This document shows positions 52,218 through 63,765 of a DNA stretch of 64,000 bases, piece after piece. The stretch's first letter is position 1, and each line of letters opens with the position of its first letter. The DNA lies in contig JASSKH010000007.1 in assembly GCA_031763025.1 (NCBI GenBank), positions 791,276 through 855,275 of the forward strand. Reading direction: 5' to 3'. A program made the position numbers and the translations under genes. Below the pieces are notes generated by a model, which was not told the DNA's origin, ran no database searches, and worked only from the letters and a program-made list of their open reading frames with translations. This DNA comes from Macrocystis pyrifera (Eukaryota > Sar > Phaeophyceae > Laminariales > Laminariaceae).

Positions 52218-55200
52218 CTGATTGCGGAAGGCCTCAAGTCCGGCGCAGTGTCCCTCGAAACCCCCCACGTGAGGACCTTATTGGAGGCCTGCGCGGCCGC
52301 CGGCATCGGCACAACCGGGCTGAACACCAAGAGCCTCATCAAGAAGTCGTCAGGAGACGGAGGCCGCAAATCCCCCAGTGCCGGGGGTAAAAAGTCTACC
52401 TCCCCTAGCGGCCCTAAGAAGGCTCCTGCCGTCAAGGGCTCATCGGGAACATCCGCCACAACAACAGTGCCAGCGTCAGGTGGCGCGAACGGTGGGAGTG
52501 GCAGCAGCAGCAAGAAAAAAAAAACGCCTCCGACTGCAACACCCGCCTCTAACGGGGTTGCGGGAGGCGAGAAAAAGGCCAAGGGCAACGGCAACTCCAA
52601 CGGGACCAAGCCAGAGGCGAGCAAGGTCTCGCCCAAGAGCCCCAAGTCTCCTTCGGCTGGGGAGGGGGCCAATTCGAGAGGCAAACGAACGCCGACTAAG
52701 ACTGTTGGAAAGCCGGGGTTGGCGGTGCCCACGACGCTGTTCCCGGAGCTGGTGCGGATGATCCACCAGGGAGGTGAGTGTTGACTCTCGCCTGGAAAGC
52801 AGCAGGGCTAGTGCTCTTTTGGCCGCAACGGGATCTTCCTGCCGCACCTCACCTTGTTAACCGACCTGATCCACTTGATTATAGTAAAGCGACAAGCAAG
52901 TGCGTTGTTATCAACCTTCTATTATGGGAAGGGCATGCAACAGTATCAGTGCAAGCATCATTCATGTTGCGCGCGAGTTGTACATTTCCCTCAGTCGCAC
53001 GTCGGACACATCCCCTATCCCCTACCCCAGCAGCCCGGGCGGTCGATTCTTCGTGTGGCCGATGGTTGATGTTCTGTAGTCGACATTATGTCGGCACTTT
53101 TCTCCCTCTGGAAGTTCCAAAAGGGGGTTCAGAAAGAGTGGTCTCCCGACGTTACCTGGTGCCCCGAGGTATATTGCAGCCGTACGGCACTACGCCCCGA
53201 CCCTTGTGTTAGCACCCTGCGCGCCGCAATGCGAAACACTTTTCGTCCGTCGCCGTCCCTCCCGTCGTGTCGAAACCGCAGAGTTGACTTCCAAGGATGA
53301 CATGCTCATAGGATTCCAGAAGAAGCACCCGGCCTTCACCCAAGTGGCCATCGGCAAGGCTGTCAAGTGAGAGCGAGAGCGCAACGCTGCTGCTGGGTGT
53401 GAAGATGTTCCCTTGTTCAGAAATGTCGTGGCGACCTTAAAAAAATAATACTTTGGACCTGGTACCAGTATAGCAACGTTGTGCTCTCTGCATGTTGTCT
53501 TGTGTATAATTGGGGACGGGTTATTTGTAGTATTTTTCGCAACCAACGGACGCAATATAGCCCTCCGCACGAGAATTGGTGCGCGTATTGCAATAAATTG
53601 CTACACGAGGCCAACCCACTGTATTATGTTTGATCCCTCTTAGTGGTTCATGACGGGTTAAGGTTCGCAAGCTTTGTTTCGACCTTGCTGTGTGTGATTG
53701 TGTTAACATCATTGTCGGGTCGAGCGTTTGTCATGCTACTGTATCCTTCCTCCGAGACTTCATTTGTAGCACATGGAGCCTCGAGATAAAGTCTATTGCA
53801 CTCCACAGCGCCTTGCTCCGGGGCCTTTTTTGCAGCACTTGGAACCTCGAGTGTAAAGTCCAGTTGCCTCGGCCGCGCCTTGCTCACTGCCTTTTTTTTC
53901 TGCTTCACGCCGCGTTGTGTCAAACCTCGGTCTGTTGCTGTTTTTTTGTAGCATACTTGGAGACAAGGCCTCACGCGGGTCTAAGTGGACGGTCTTGGAC
54001 GCGGGTAAGAAATACCTCAACATTCCCGTCTACGACGGAGCCGTACCGGAAGAGGTGAGCTTTTTCTCGTACAGAGTGCGCTTTACTCGTGTACCGTAAA
54101 TGCAGCGTTCAGTACAAAAAGAAGTCGTCGATCCCTGCGCTGTGCTTCTCGCATTCATAGGTTGTGCGTGTGTTTTTTGTTCTTGTAGTGTACATTTTAC
54201 GGCGGTAGGATAAGCGCCCTCAGAAGGTCTTGCTCGTACTTGATGTGCCTTCGCCGAGTCTCGCCTCGCCTTTGGCCGAGCAGGTGCGTTGTATGGACTA
54301 CTCTACGTCAGAATGGTTAGCTGTCGTGCTCGTACGACCCCTGTCCGTGAGCGATCGCTAGTGGTGTCGTGTAGCGCTCTAGCAGACGGAGTGCAAATTC
54401 CGCAACGTTGCTCGTGTGCTCGGGCAGCGAAGTAGGTCGCGTGTACTTCGTGTGACGAGCGACGATTTTGATGTACCCCGGCGTGCGGAATCGATTGTTG
54501 GATAGTTAGCGACGGAGCTGATCCGGCGTGCGCAGTCGTGTGTTCGCCGAATGTCCTAGCACTATGCACATCATTTTGCCATTGCCCCAGCGTGACCGCG
54601 TGGCCTCTACGTCGTTTTTTTTGCGTGTGCTCTGGCAACATTTTCGCATGTACAGTATGCTGACTACCTGGTACCCGTTTCCCCCCCCCGCTGATGATAC
54701 AGGTGGCGGTACTCTCAGCGCTGGCGGCTAAGCGGAGAAGTGGTGGATCGGACTCGCATGGAAAGAAGCGCAAGGTGGGTAACCTTACCGCGCATTCGAC
54801 AGTTGCTCACATGGATTGGGTTACGCGTTTCTACTTTGCGGCTGGGTGTGGTAGTTCAACGATGACAAAATACTGATGCAGACCGTTCGACGTTCGGCTT
54901 TGCAGTGAGTAGCGCAGTGGCTCCAGACAGCCGGTGCCAGTTTAGTGTAGAGTGTAGCGGAGAGCTTGTAAAACGTCTTCCGTAGGATGCTTTCTTTCAA
55001 ACCTTGCAGGTTTGGTGAGGGGTCGAGATCTGATTCGAACATAGTCGGTGGGCAAATATATAATAAAATTGTACCTGGTATTGGTAAAGCCCTCATCGCT
55101 ATTATCGAGCTGATAATCTGTTGCCCAAGAACGTAGTGTCCATCCGATGGGTGTTCCTTTGTTTTTTTGTTTTTTCATGCCATGCTCACTTAGCCGCCGT

Positions 55201-55447
55201 GTGGCGTGCTCCTCTCCGCTTTGCGCAGTCAAGCACGTCCGGCAAGCACAAGGGCGAGTCCAAAAGCCCAATCACGAAGTTCTTTTCGGTGAAGGGTAGC
55301 GCGGAGGCGGCTAACGGCGGGGCAGGTTGCTCAACACCAACGAGTTCCAAGAAACGCAAGCTCTCGAAGAGCTCGCACGATGGAGTGGGGGCGGGGAGCG
55401 GGTCCCCTCTTGGCTTCGTGGCCTTCTGCCGAGCGAACAGATCACGG
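52218..55447 (+). CDS. CAF-1 large subunit C-terminal-like region (winged helix plus PCNA-binding-like motif), probably the 3' part of the ISWI gene
   Basis: Five exons, 52218-52773, 53282-53366, 53952-54054, 54703-54774 and 55229-55447, join in phase to code about 345 residues. The first is Lys/Ser/Pro-rich linker ending in LFPELVRMIHQGG. With the next two it forms a winged-helix-like domain (DDMLIGFQKKHPAFTQVAIG, then SKWTVLDAGKKYLNIP). This matches the layout of the CAF-1 p150 C-terminal domain, which binds DNA. The fifth exon has SPITKFFSVKG, a PIP-box-like motif (Lys where Gln is usual). It is comparable with the ITQFMKK tail after the winged helix of human CHAF1A, as I remember it. No in-frame ATG opens exon 1, and its incoming phase 0 fits the last ISWI exon (51512). 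A separate gene would need an unseen first exon. The last exon ends in phase 0 at a GTGAGC donor, so the gene continues and its stop is not placed. Confidence 0.6.
53765..53965. repeat. Degenerate tandem copies of a 3' splice-site region
   Basis: TTTGTAGCACATGGAGCCTC (near 53766), TTTGCAGCACTTGGAACCTC (near 53831) and TTTGTAGCATACTTGGAGAC (near 53946) resemble each other. The third is the acceptor and start of the exon at 53952. The first two are 65-70 bases apart. They look like upstream duplicates of the splice acceptor. Confidence 0.5.
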
Positions 55448-58230
55448 GTGAGCGGGTGCTTTTGTCATGATGTATGTACCTGCTTGTTTTATCACTGAAA
55501 AGTGTGGTGTAATGATGCGCTCTCCAGCTCCTACCCCAGTCAGACCGGTTGGGCGCGCAGCAGACGAAACGTCGAGCAGCAGCCCGTCATGCGTACGAAC
55601 AGAAAAAAACTAAGTTTTTTTTTTGTATGCGTATTATATAACTACCTGGTACTTGTTTTGTGAATCGCCCCACCGCTCGTTTTTTTCCGATTTGTTAGTT
55701 TTGACCCACCTGTTTTTTCCGCACCGCTCACATTTCCCCCTCCGATTTGTTTCTATTTTGACCCCCGACTCGCCTGTTTTTATTTATACCCTTCTTTTCC
55801 TTCCTCGTCGCCATCGTCGCCAACGCGAATCTTGGACTATCGATAGGTCCAAGCGGAGGTGGCGGGCGGGAGCAAGGCGGAAACCGCGGACCGCCTTCTC
55901 CTCCTTTGGGGGAAACTCGAACCCGCGGTAGTGGAGCGCTGGAACAGCGGTGTACTCCCGGCTGTGGCGGGGAGAGCTTAAGTGCAACCCTCGGGGTTGT
56001 GACTATATGCGGTTGGCGTACGTAGCGTAATCTTGGGTGGGAAAAGTTGAAGCCCGAAGTTGGGGTGTAAGAAGCAGGGTTGGTTGTTTTCATGGAAGGG
56101 TTAGGGTTGAAGCCGTGGCCCTGGTGCCTGTGTCCTCGACGCAACGCGCGGGTTGTATGTATGTGCTCGTATGCCTTTCCCGACATGGAAGTCTAAGGCT
56201 GATAGGCTGGTAACCGGGGCCAGGAGTGATGTCGAAAGCTGCACATGGACTCTAGCATTTTTTGACGAGTTGATGGGAATGGCCACCTCGGGCTGGTGAT
56301 GCTGCTGTAGGTATCACCGGCACCCTTGTCTAGGTAGGTATCAGGGTAGGATATTATCGTGTTTACGTGTGTGAGTCGTGTACCGGAAGTCCTTCTTCCT
56401 GCGGGGACACGAGACGGGCTCTGCTTTTATTGTGAAAGACTGTGTTGTGATAGTAACGAGCGGAAGCAAAAGCGCAGATGGGCCAGGTGGCGGGTGAACG
56501 ATGGTAAGAGCCAAAGCGAGCAGCATTCATGGGTTCGCCTGTTGTGTCAGTTAGCGCAATACCGCACGTTGCTTTACGGAATCTGGGTGGTGCCTTTTTT
56601 TTTTAACCGCATGTTGTGTATGTCCATTCCGCATGCCGGGTGGCGCGGGAATGCGCGCCAACGGTTTCGCATGTGCCAACATACTTACTGTAAAGGACAG
56701 GTTCCGGATACATAGATGTATAGTACGAATAACTTGAATAAAAAATTGCCTCCGGTGTAAATTCGCCCAAACTCTGGTGTTTGTATCATCTTATTATTTT
56801 TGATATGCGCAGCAAGGATCAGAATCGGGAACGCTTCGAGTTTCTCGGCATCTTTGGCTGGTCTTTGTCATGCCAGGGTATTGTTGAAGCTGGGATTCTG
56901 TTGTTTCATGGAACTCGCTCGAGAACCTTTTTTCACGAACCCCTGTTTAGGGTTCTCGATACGACCACATATGAGTCGCATGCCAATTACAATAAGTGGA
57001 CGCAACAACCTGCAAAGAGTGTGTGTTTGCTTGTCTTTGGCGCAGCTAAGCCTACGACCAGAAGTACTTTTCAAAGTAAGTACGTAATGTCACTATTAAT
57101 ACGATCTATCGTATTTGATACGTAACGGTAATGCTCTACCAGGTATCATCTTGTAAGCCTTCAGCGCGAATTCTGTTTTTTTGTTGTACTACTACTACTA
57201 CAGTGGGCGCCCGCAGTTGAGAAACATTGTTGTCGAGAAAAATAGGCGCAGATTGGCACGAAAAATAAGAAAATTGGGTGAAGAAACACGGCTCGACAGT
57301 GGGGCCCACTTTAATTTATATACTACTGTACAATAGTTAGATCAAGGTCGGGAAAAAAAAAAACAAGACATCAAGCCGTGGACACCAAATTGACGGTGCG
57401 GGCTGTATACTGCCAAAAAAGCTACCAGGTACAACAGTAGCTATTGATGCTGCTATGGTTTCGTGTACCTGTAGTATGTAGTAGTCAGGCAATCCATGAA
57501 CCGGCGATTTACGTACCGTACAGTAGTATCATAGTAGTAGTAGTAAGTAGTAGGCGACTACTATTAATAATAGTACAGCTGCATAATAATAAATTAATTG
57601 CCATCTATTATTGATGAAATATTTATCGTGGTTACTTGATAAACTGCTGCTGTAGCTCTTCACCCCCCCCCCGCAGCCCGGTTCACATGTCACCCACATC
57701 CACGTCATCCGACAGAACACCACCAATATTCATTCAGTCGTTCGTGGTTGTTTAGGTTGGTCTCGAACAAACTGCAGCAACAAAACAAAAAATAGTACTG
57801 GTGGTCTGGTGGTGGTGTACTCGCATCACTGCTGCTGTGGAACATGAATTATGTACTTGGACTCGCCAATCGGATGACTGCTTAGAGAACTCTACCGCCG
57901 TACACGTTCGTTTCACGAATATACTACGTACTGCTGATGCTGTAGCATTTCGAAGCTCGACTTAAAATCACTGGCCCTCTGCTGTGTTTGAAGGTTGGGA
58001 TTTTCTGGATTTTCAGCCGTTCGCCAACAAGAACAACAACAACCAAATCCGGGTGCGTACGTGAGAAAGGAAACTTATCCAACTTGCAGTATACCAGAAG
58101 AAAGTATTCTTCACAGGGGGGGGGGGGGGGGGGAACGGTGAAGGCTATGAGAGGCTGTGGGAGGCTGACCATCGCCGTTGGGCCTTGAAACTGCGAGAGT
58201 TTCTCGCCCTTAGAATGTGCAGGGTCTTTT
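55448..58230. other. Region after the last placed CAF-1-like exon
   Basis: The exon ending at 55447 has a donor, so this must begin as intron. I found no exon here with clear motif or phase support. The region holds several TACCWGGTA copies (55643, 57138, 57423) and a GTAGTA-rich stretch (57525-57560). Pol II transcript ends are not identifiable. Confidence 0.4.
58116..58133. repeat. Poly(G) tract
   Basis: A run of about 17 G. It is one of the long mononucleotide G/C tracts in the window and has no gene association that I can show. Confidence 0.85.
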
Positions 58231-58233
58231 TAC

Positions 58234-58306
58234 AACCGCAGTCCCGTTTTGGGCAAAAAACACTCAAATTTCAAGTAATTTTTCCCCCAAACGGGACTAC
58301 GCGGTT
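58234..58306. mobile_element. Foldback MITE family C, copy 2
   Basis: The arms AACCGCAGTCCCGTTTTGGG and its near inverted partner (58284-58306) enclose AAACACTCAAATTTCAAGTA. The middle aligns with copy 1 at 48187-48281 at about three quarters identity, and GCAGTCCCGT occurs in both. This shows a dispersed family rather than a chance hairpin. Confidence 0.7.
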
Positions 58307-59044
58307 CTACAAAAAATCAATGAAGACCTGCAACATCCTACCCCTTATCCTGAACGCACCAACTTTGCCCATGAAACCCAGTGTCTCCCAAGAAACCTCA
58401 TCTGCAGCTACCTACAGCAGCAACGAGCAGCAGGAGTACTCGAAGCCCTCTGGAAAATACGAGTACCTACCATGCGCTCCATCGACTACGCCCGCGCATC
58501 CCGCGCAATGTTCTGCTCGGTGTTGCTCCTGAGCCAACACACTGTGGCAGACGCCAACGCTTGGGTCACAGGCAGGTCCTCGCGGTCATCGACTTTGGCT
58601 GTTGCGGCCCCCGGAGGAAGGGACAGGCCCATCCGTGATTGGAAGGCCATGAACAGGTTTGGCATACGGAGACACACACACACCTTTGCGGGATTGCCTG
58701 GTTCCCACATGAAGAACTGTCTGAGTCTCTTGTAATTCCCGATTCGCCACTACCGAATACCACCGACGTTTCCTTGCTCTGCGTTCATGAAAATGAGATA
58801 CCTGGTATGGGTTGGTGTTGAACTGCTGGTCGCTTGTGCAACGAGTGACGAGTATACTGCTTTGCAGCACAGCGTGCTCTCGGCGCATGATGCTTCATCG
58901 GACAGGCGGAGACAAGCATTTCGTTTGAGGGTGACACCGCCTTCGCGGCGCGCAGTATCGAACCCGTCACGCGCACCACATCCTTGCTCCGTTTTGATCG
59001 GTTCTCGGTGACTCTTATATATATGTCTGTCTATATCTATCCAG

Positions 59045-59228
59045 GGACGCCGGGAAAGCCCTGGAGGAAAGAAAAGAAAAAGCCGCGGAGAAAGCCGAGG
59101 AGATGGTTGAAGCTGTCGAACAAGTCCTGCCCGAGGTCGACGACAGCGCCGAGGATGTCGCCGACTCGCTCGATCTTGAGGAGGGGACTCCTCAGGCTCT
59201 CGCAATCATGCTGGGTAAAGTCGCCGTG
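59045..59228 (+). CDS. Possible exon of a helical, acidic protein
   Basis: A stretch after the acceptor CTATCCAG and before the donor GTGAGT (59229) is open in the frame reading KALEERKEKAAEKAEEMVEA, then an acidic part (EVDDSAEDVADSLDLEEG). Charged coiled-coil-like composition and good splice sites suggest a real exon. It needs an incoming phase 2, whereas the CAF-1-like exon ending at 55447 leaves phase 0. It would therefore need at least one more exon between (perhaps near 58380-58600). It may belong to that gene or to another. Function unknown. Confidence 0.4.
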
Positions 59229-59565
59229 GTGAGTGCTAGGACTAGAGGCTGTGGAACACAAGTCCGGCGCATACTTGTTTCTCATACGATTGCTGTGCGA
59301 TCTATCATGGAGTCTAAAGAGGCTCCCTGGCACGTCGACCGTCCGTTCCGCGCATGTGCAATGTCCAACCAAGAGGGTGCCGACTTGTGATGTGTCCGCG
59401 CACGCCCCTTCCCTTGTGTGCCAATGCAGTGTCCACCAGCGTGCCGACGTCTGCCCCCTAGGAATTGCAACAGTTTCTCTCAAATATCGAAAATCGTCGA
59501 ACAATGGTGGCCATAAATTATATTCAGGATTTTTTTTTCTGCGTTTTTCAACATTTTTTATACGT

Positions 59566-59687
59566 ACAAAACTAAAAAAACACGTCAGCTGTGGGTTCTT
59601 TTTGATAGGTCGATACTCGACTTTGTACAAAACTAAAAAAATACGTCAGCTGTGGATTCTTTTTGATAGGTCGATACTCGACTTTGC
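59566..59687. repeat. 61-bp direct repeat, two copies
   Basis: Two adjacent copies of a unit beginning ACAAAACTAAAAAAA and containing CGTCAGCTGTGG and GATAGGTCGATACTCGAC start at 59566 and 59627. They differ at only a few positions, implying a recent duplication. Confidence 0.9.
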
Positions 59688-61379
59688 AACCAGCGTCCGT
59701 TCGCGCGTTTCCATGTATACGTCCTCGCGAATGACCTCGTAGTGACCAATTTTTCGATTTTCGATGCAAGAAATGCGTCCCAAACATGAGAAGCCTTGAA
59801 ACTCTTGATAATCATTCATGAAACACAAATTTCTACTTGGTACTTCGTTTTGAGACACTCATCGTACTTACGATCCTGACATCCTGACATAGCAGAAGCG
59901 TCGGTATTGACGTTGAGGACCCTCCTGTACAGCAGTACAGCAGTTCCGGCCACCTACGTACGTACTGAAAAACAGGCAAGCTGGCCAAACTGGGTTTCTT
60001 ATTTGAGCATAGGTGCGTTCAACACTTGATTCGGTATGATGACTCCCGAATTTTTTATTTTTCTGTAAATCTTCACACGTCGGATAACGCAACACTCGGA
60101 TAACACTTGTCTACGTTATGGGGCCTAACACAGGAACGTGGTAACGTACTAACATAGTGTTGACACTGGAGGAGCGATCACGGTAACGCGGTAACACAGT
60201 GTTGACTGGAAACCCACGAACGTGCACGTGCCTTGACGTTATGTTGCTGCTCGGTCTCGTCCAGCTCTGGTACAGTAATATGTTATGCCGTGATCAGTCC
60301 TTGAACTAACACTGTAACACATGACAGTGTTTCGTAGGCTTTGACCAAACACGTACGTTATCACTCCAACATGCCCAGATCGATATCCGCATATCTACTA
60401 ACACGATAACATAATGTTACTGTCGATCCAGCGTTGGACATAACACACTAACATAGTGCTACCCTTGGGAGGAATGTTATACATAACACCCTACCATATC
60501 GATACCATGTACGCTAGCACTACTAACACATTACGTTGTGTTATAGATACCACAGTATCGTAACATAACGCAGTGGCCAGCACTACCAACACTACGTTAT
60601 CTGGAACCTCCATCTGATTGCCTTAGGCTCGGTTAACGTAACACTTGACGTACGTTAGATGCGTTACAGTCTTAGCATTCCCAAGCGTAGCATTATGTTA
60701 GGATTTTAGCCTAAATGCGGAAGTCTTTTCAACATAATTTACGATGCCACCGTTATGGTAACATTCCGTTACCGTGTTATCATAAAAATCAATCCGGGTC
60801 TGACAATATGTTACTGAGTTACCGTTGGGGCCGAAGTCGTTCTAACGTAATGTTACTACGTTACCCTTTGAATCTTCCCGAGATCTAACATGTGTTACCT
60901 GTGTTATTAATAGTGGTAATAAAGCCGCGTGTGGGAGTAACAAAACGTAGCCGTGTTATCAATTTCGCCGACATCCCAGTAGGGGATACCTCCAAAAATA
61001 TCCCGGGGGGGAGGATAGCATGGAATCCCCGGTAAAAAAACTCCTCCACATTTTAAACCCCCAAAACAGGGGATATTTAGGATGGGTCCCCCCAAAAAAA
61101 CGCCCCATTTTTTCCCGGAAACCCCGCCAGTACGTTGATCATGGCAAGTGTAAAATAGTACGCGGCAGTTGACGCCAGCTATCTTCCAATCATATAGCTG
61201 AAATAACGCGAACGACGGAAGCCACCTTCCAATAAAATCGCAGTATTAACGGGAACCACGCGAACCACGCGAAATCACGCCGCACACAAACAAGAAGAAG
61301 AAAGACACAGCCCGCAGCTCGCACACCCGCAGTCACGCGACGATTGACCTTCGACCTCGACATATAATCCACCCACGGT

Positions 61380-61720
61380 CAACGAGCTCCGTACCAGGCA
61401 AGGCCAATGAGTGTAAATTATGGCCTCGGAGGTATCATTGGAATCCGTGGTCTAGGGGGCGAGAGGTTGGCCGCGGCGTCCGTCGCTCTTCGTCAAAACA
61501 TTCAAAAAGTTCTGTTTTGTGCCAAGGGAGAGGAATCGAGAGTTTCTGTCGTCTGTTTCTACACACCAGCTGCCAAATATGTTTATTGTATATGCCTGGC
61601 CCACCCACGCCACATATCACCGACCGAGGTGTGAGCACTGTGATACTAGTGTTGGTCGGAGCCTCTAACCAGCGTTCAGAGTTCGTGACGTAGTCGTTAG
61701 GTTTTTCGATCGATGTCAAA
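61380..61720 (+). repeat. Dispersed repeat family B, copy 2
   Basis: GGTCTAGGGGGCGAGAGG, GCCTGGCCCACCC, CACATATCACCGACCGAGGT and GTTGGTCGGAGCC follow the same order as in copy 1 (29440-29845). It is inserted within the palindrome array. Confidence 0.7.
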
Positions 61721-61724
61721 CCTG

Positions 61725-61985
61725 AAAAATGGTCTATTTCTTGCCATCGGAGAGGGGTCGAGATTTTTTTGTCGTCTGCCCTCTACAGACCAGCGCCAAA
61801 ATGTTTTTTTATCTGAGGCCTGGTCATCCCACGCCACATATCACCGACCGAGGTGTGAGCACTGTGATACTAGGGTGGGTCGGAGTCCTTAACCAGCGCA
61901 TTCCATTCAGATTTCATGACGGTGTCGTTGGTTTTGTCGATCGATGTCTGCCGAGGATTCTCATAAAAGTTGGCTCTAGTCAATG
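61725..61985 (+). repeat. Dispersed repeat family B, copy 3
   Basis: A tandem second copy of the right half of family B. It shares CACATATCACCGACCGAGGT, GGTGGGTCGGAG and GTTGGTTTTGTCGATCGATG with copies 1 and 2. Confidence 0.75.
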
Positions 61986-63265
61986 GGCATGACTATTCAT
62001 TGCTCCAGAGCCTGCCAGAACAGAGGTTTTACATACATTGCGCGGCGCACAATTAAAGCCCACGAAAGCTGTCCCGTGACGTATAAAAATTGCCGTTATC
62101 CATCTATAACACAGTACGTTTATCCATGTATCACGTAATCTGCACACTCGCACGTACAAGTTAACACGGCAGTGACATATTGTTGATGTTAGATTGGGGG
62201 TGTACGTTTTCTGCCAACTTGTGTCCTACATACATTGCACACGGGCTAGCACATTAACATAATGGTAGTGGTTTATCGATCATGTACCTTATCCGTTTGA
62301 CATATGTTATGGTAGCAAGACTTCCGTAGCACCCTCACATAACGTGGCTCGATACGGACTGCTGCGGCTGATACGGTAACATAATGTTAACGTTGTATTG
62401 ACCATGCACGTCATCCCTCTAACGTTTGTTACGATAGCCACTACCAGTAGGAATTTCACTAATACACTAACATAGTGTTATGTTAGTGTTTATTTGGCCG
62501 TGTACGTTATCCGCCTAAAGGGTGTTACGGTAGCAAATAAGAATCCCGCTGACACGCTAACGTAACGTTACTCGCTACGGGCTGATGTCGCTAACACGGT
62601 AACATAATGTCAACGTTTAAGTGACCATGTACGTTATCCCTTCAACGTGTTTTACGATAGCCACGAGAAATTCCGCCTACACGCTAACATAGTGTTACTC
62701 GCTATGGGCTGCATACCCTAACACCGTAACAAATATACTGCGGTCAGTACGGGATCAAGGTAACACTCTAACATAATGTTTCGCGATCGCCCGCCAATAT
62801 CATATCACACTATCACTATGTTATCACAAAATCCAGAAAGAAAGTAGTTAACGTAGTAACGTAATGTTACGGGGGTTTTTCGCTGACGCCTAACATTAAC
62901 GTAAAACGTGAAGTGTTACGTTATCCAAGGTGTGAAATCTTTCGAGGCCTGCCTTCTTGACGCTCGTCTCCTTTTTAGGCGTCCTGTACTCTAAATTAAC
63001 GTACGAGTATTCCTATTACAGTATGCAATTCAATAATGTGTACCTGGTACAGAAACAGTAGTATTAGTATTATTAGTCGTTGGGGACGGCAGCAGCTACT
63101 CCTATTGAAAGAAGGTTTTTGTGCGAGAAATTGTATTGCAAGAGGGAGATTCGGTCATCCCTTCAGGGACTTCAGATGCGAAAAGGGACCAAATAATGAC
63201 GATTGAAACATCGGGCACACACACTAACCCAGCGCTGCTGCTGGTGCTGCTGGGTATGGCTGCTG

Positions 63266-63515
63266 GGTTAGACTATGGGGTTACACCTTCAGTACCAAAA
63301 CTACGGCCAGTATAGGCCCACGAATACCTGGTAAGAAATAACCTATGAAGAACATTAGACTCACTCCAAATAGGCGTTTCTTAAACCCGGCGCTGCCGAG
63401 TCAGACTAATAGGGGGTTGCACATTTAGTACCAAAACCAGAGCCAGTATAGGCCCACGAATAGTAAATAACCTAATAAGAACATTGGACTCACTCCAAAT
63501 AGGCGTTTCTTGTTG
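63266..63515. repeat. Direct tandem repeat, about 135-bp period, two copies
   Basis: Both copies contain GCCAGTATAGGCCCACGAAT and ACTCACTCCAAATAGGCGTT in the same order. The starts are near 63266 and 63401. The first copy carries an extra TACCTGGTA motif (63323) where the second has a shorter spacer. Confidence 0.85.
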
Positions 63516-63549
63516 GCGAGCCTGTACTGCACGAGGTATACTCGAAGGA

Positions 63550-63765
63550 GTTATACAACGATCTTGCGGCATTATACGACTCGTTTATGCTGCCTACTCC
63601 CACAGATGTCGATACTCGTACGAAGTTGATACGACCGTATCTCATGTCTCAAAGGATTTATATCGCGATCTCGCGGCATTATTCGACTCGTATATGCTGC
63701 CTGCTCCCACTATTTAATAGATGCCTGGTAGTTGATACGAAGTTGATACGACCGCGTACCTCATG
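63550..63765. repeat. Direct tandem repeat, about 107-bp period, two copies
   Basis: GCGGCATTATACGACTCGT and GCGGCATTATTCGACTCGT, each followed by TATGCTGCCT and later ACGAAGTTGATACGACCG, mark two degenerate copies starting near 63550 and 63656. Confidence 0.8.

Larger units (their letters stand above)
60070..62935. repeat. Array of TAACA-n-TGTTA palindromes
   Basis: Dozens of variants of the palindrome CTAACATAGTGTTAC (for example near 60148, 60409, 60842, 62379, 62467, 62560, 62685, 62770 and 62857) are spread over 2.9 kb. They are interrupted at about 60960-61990 by other repeats. The right part (62280-62720) also repeats ACGTTATCC-containing units at roughly 95-130-bp spacing, so it is a degenerate satellite-like array. 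No coding sequence is seen. Confidence 0.8.
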
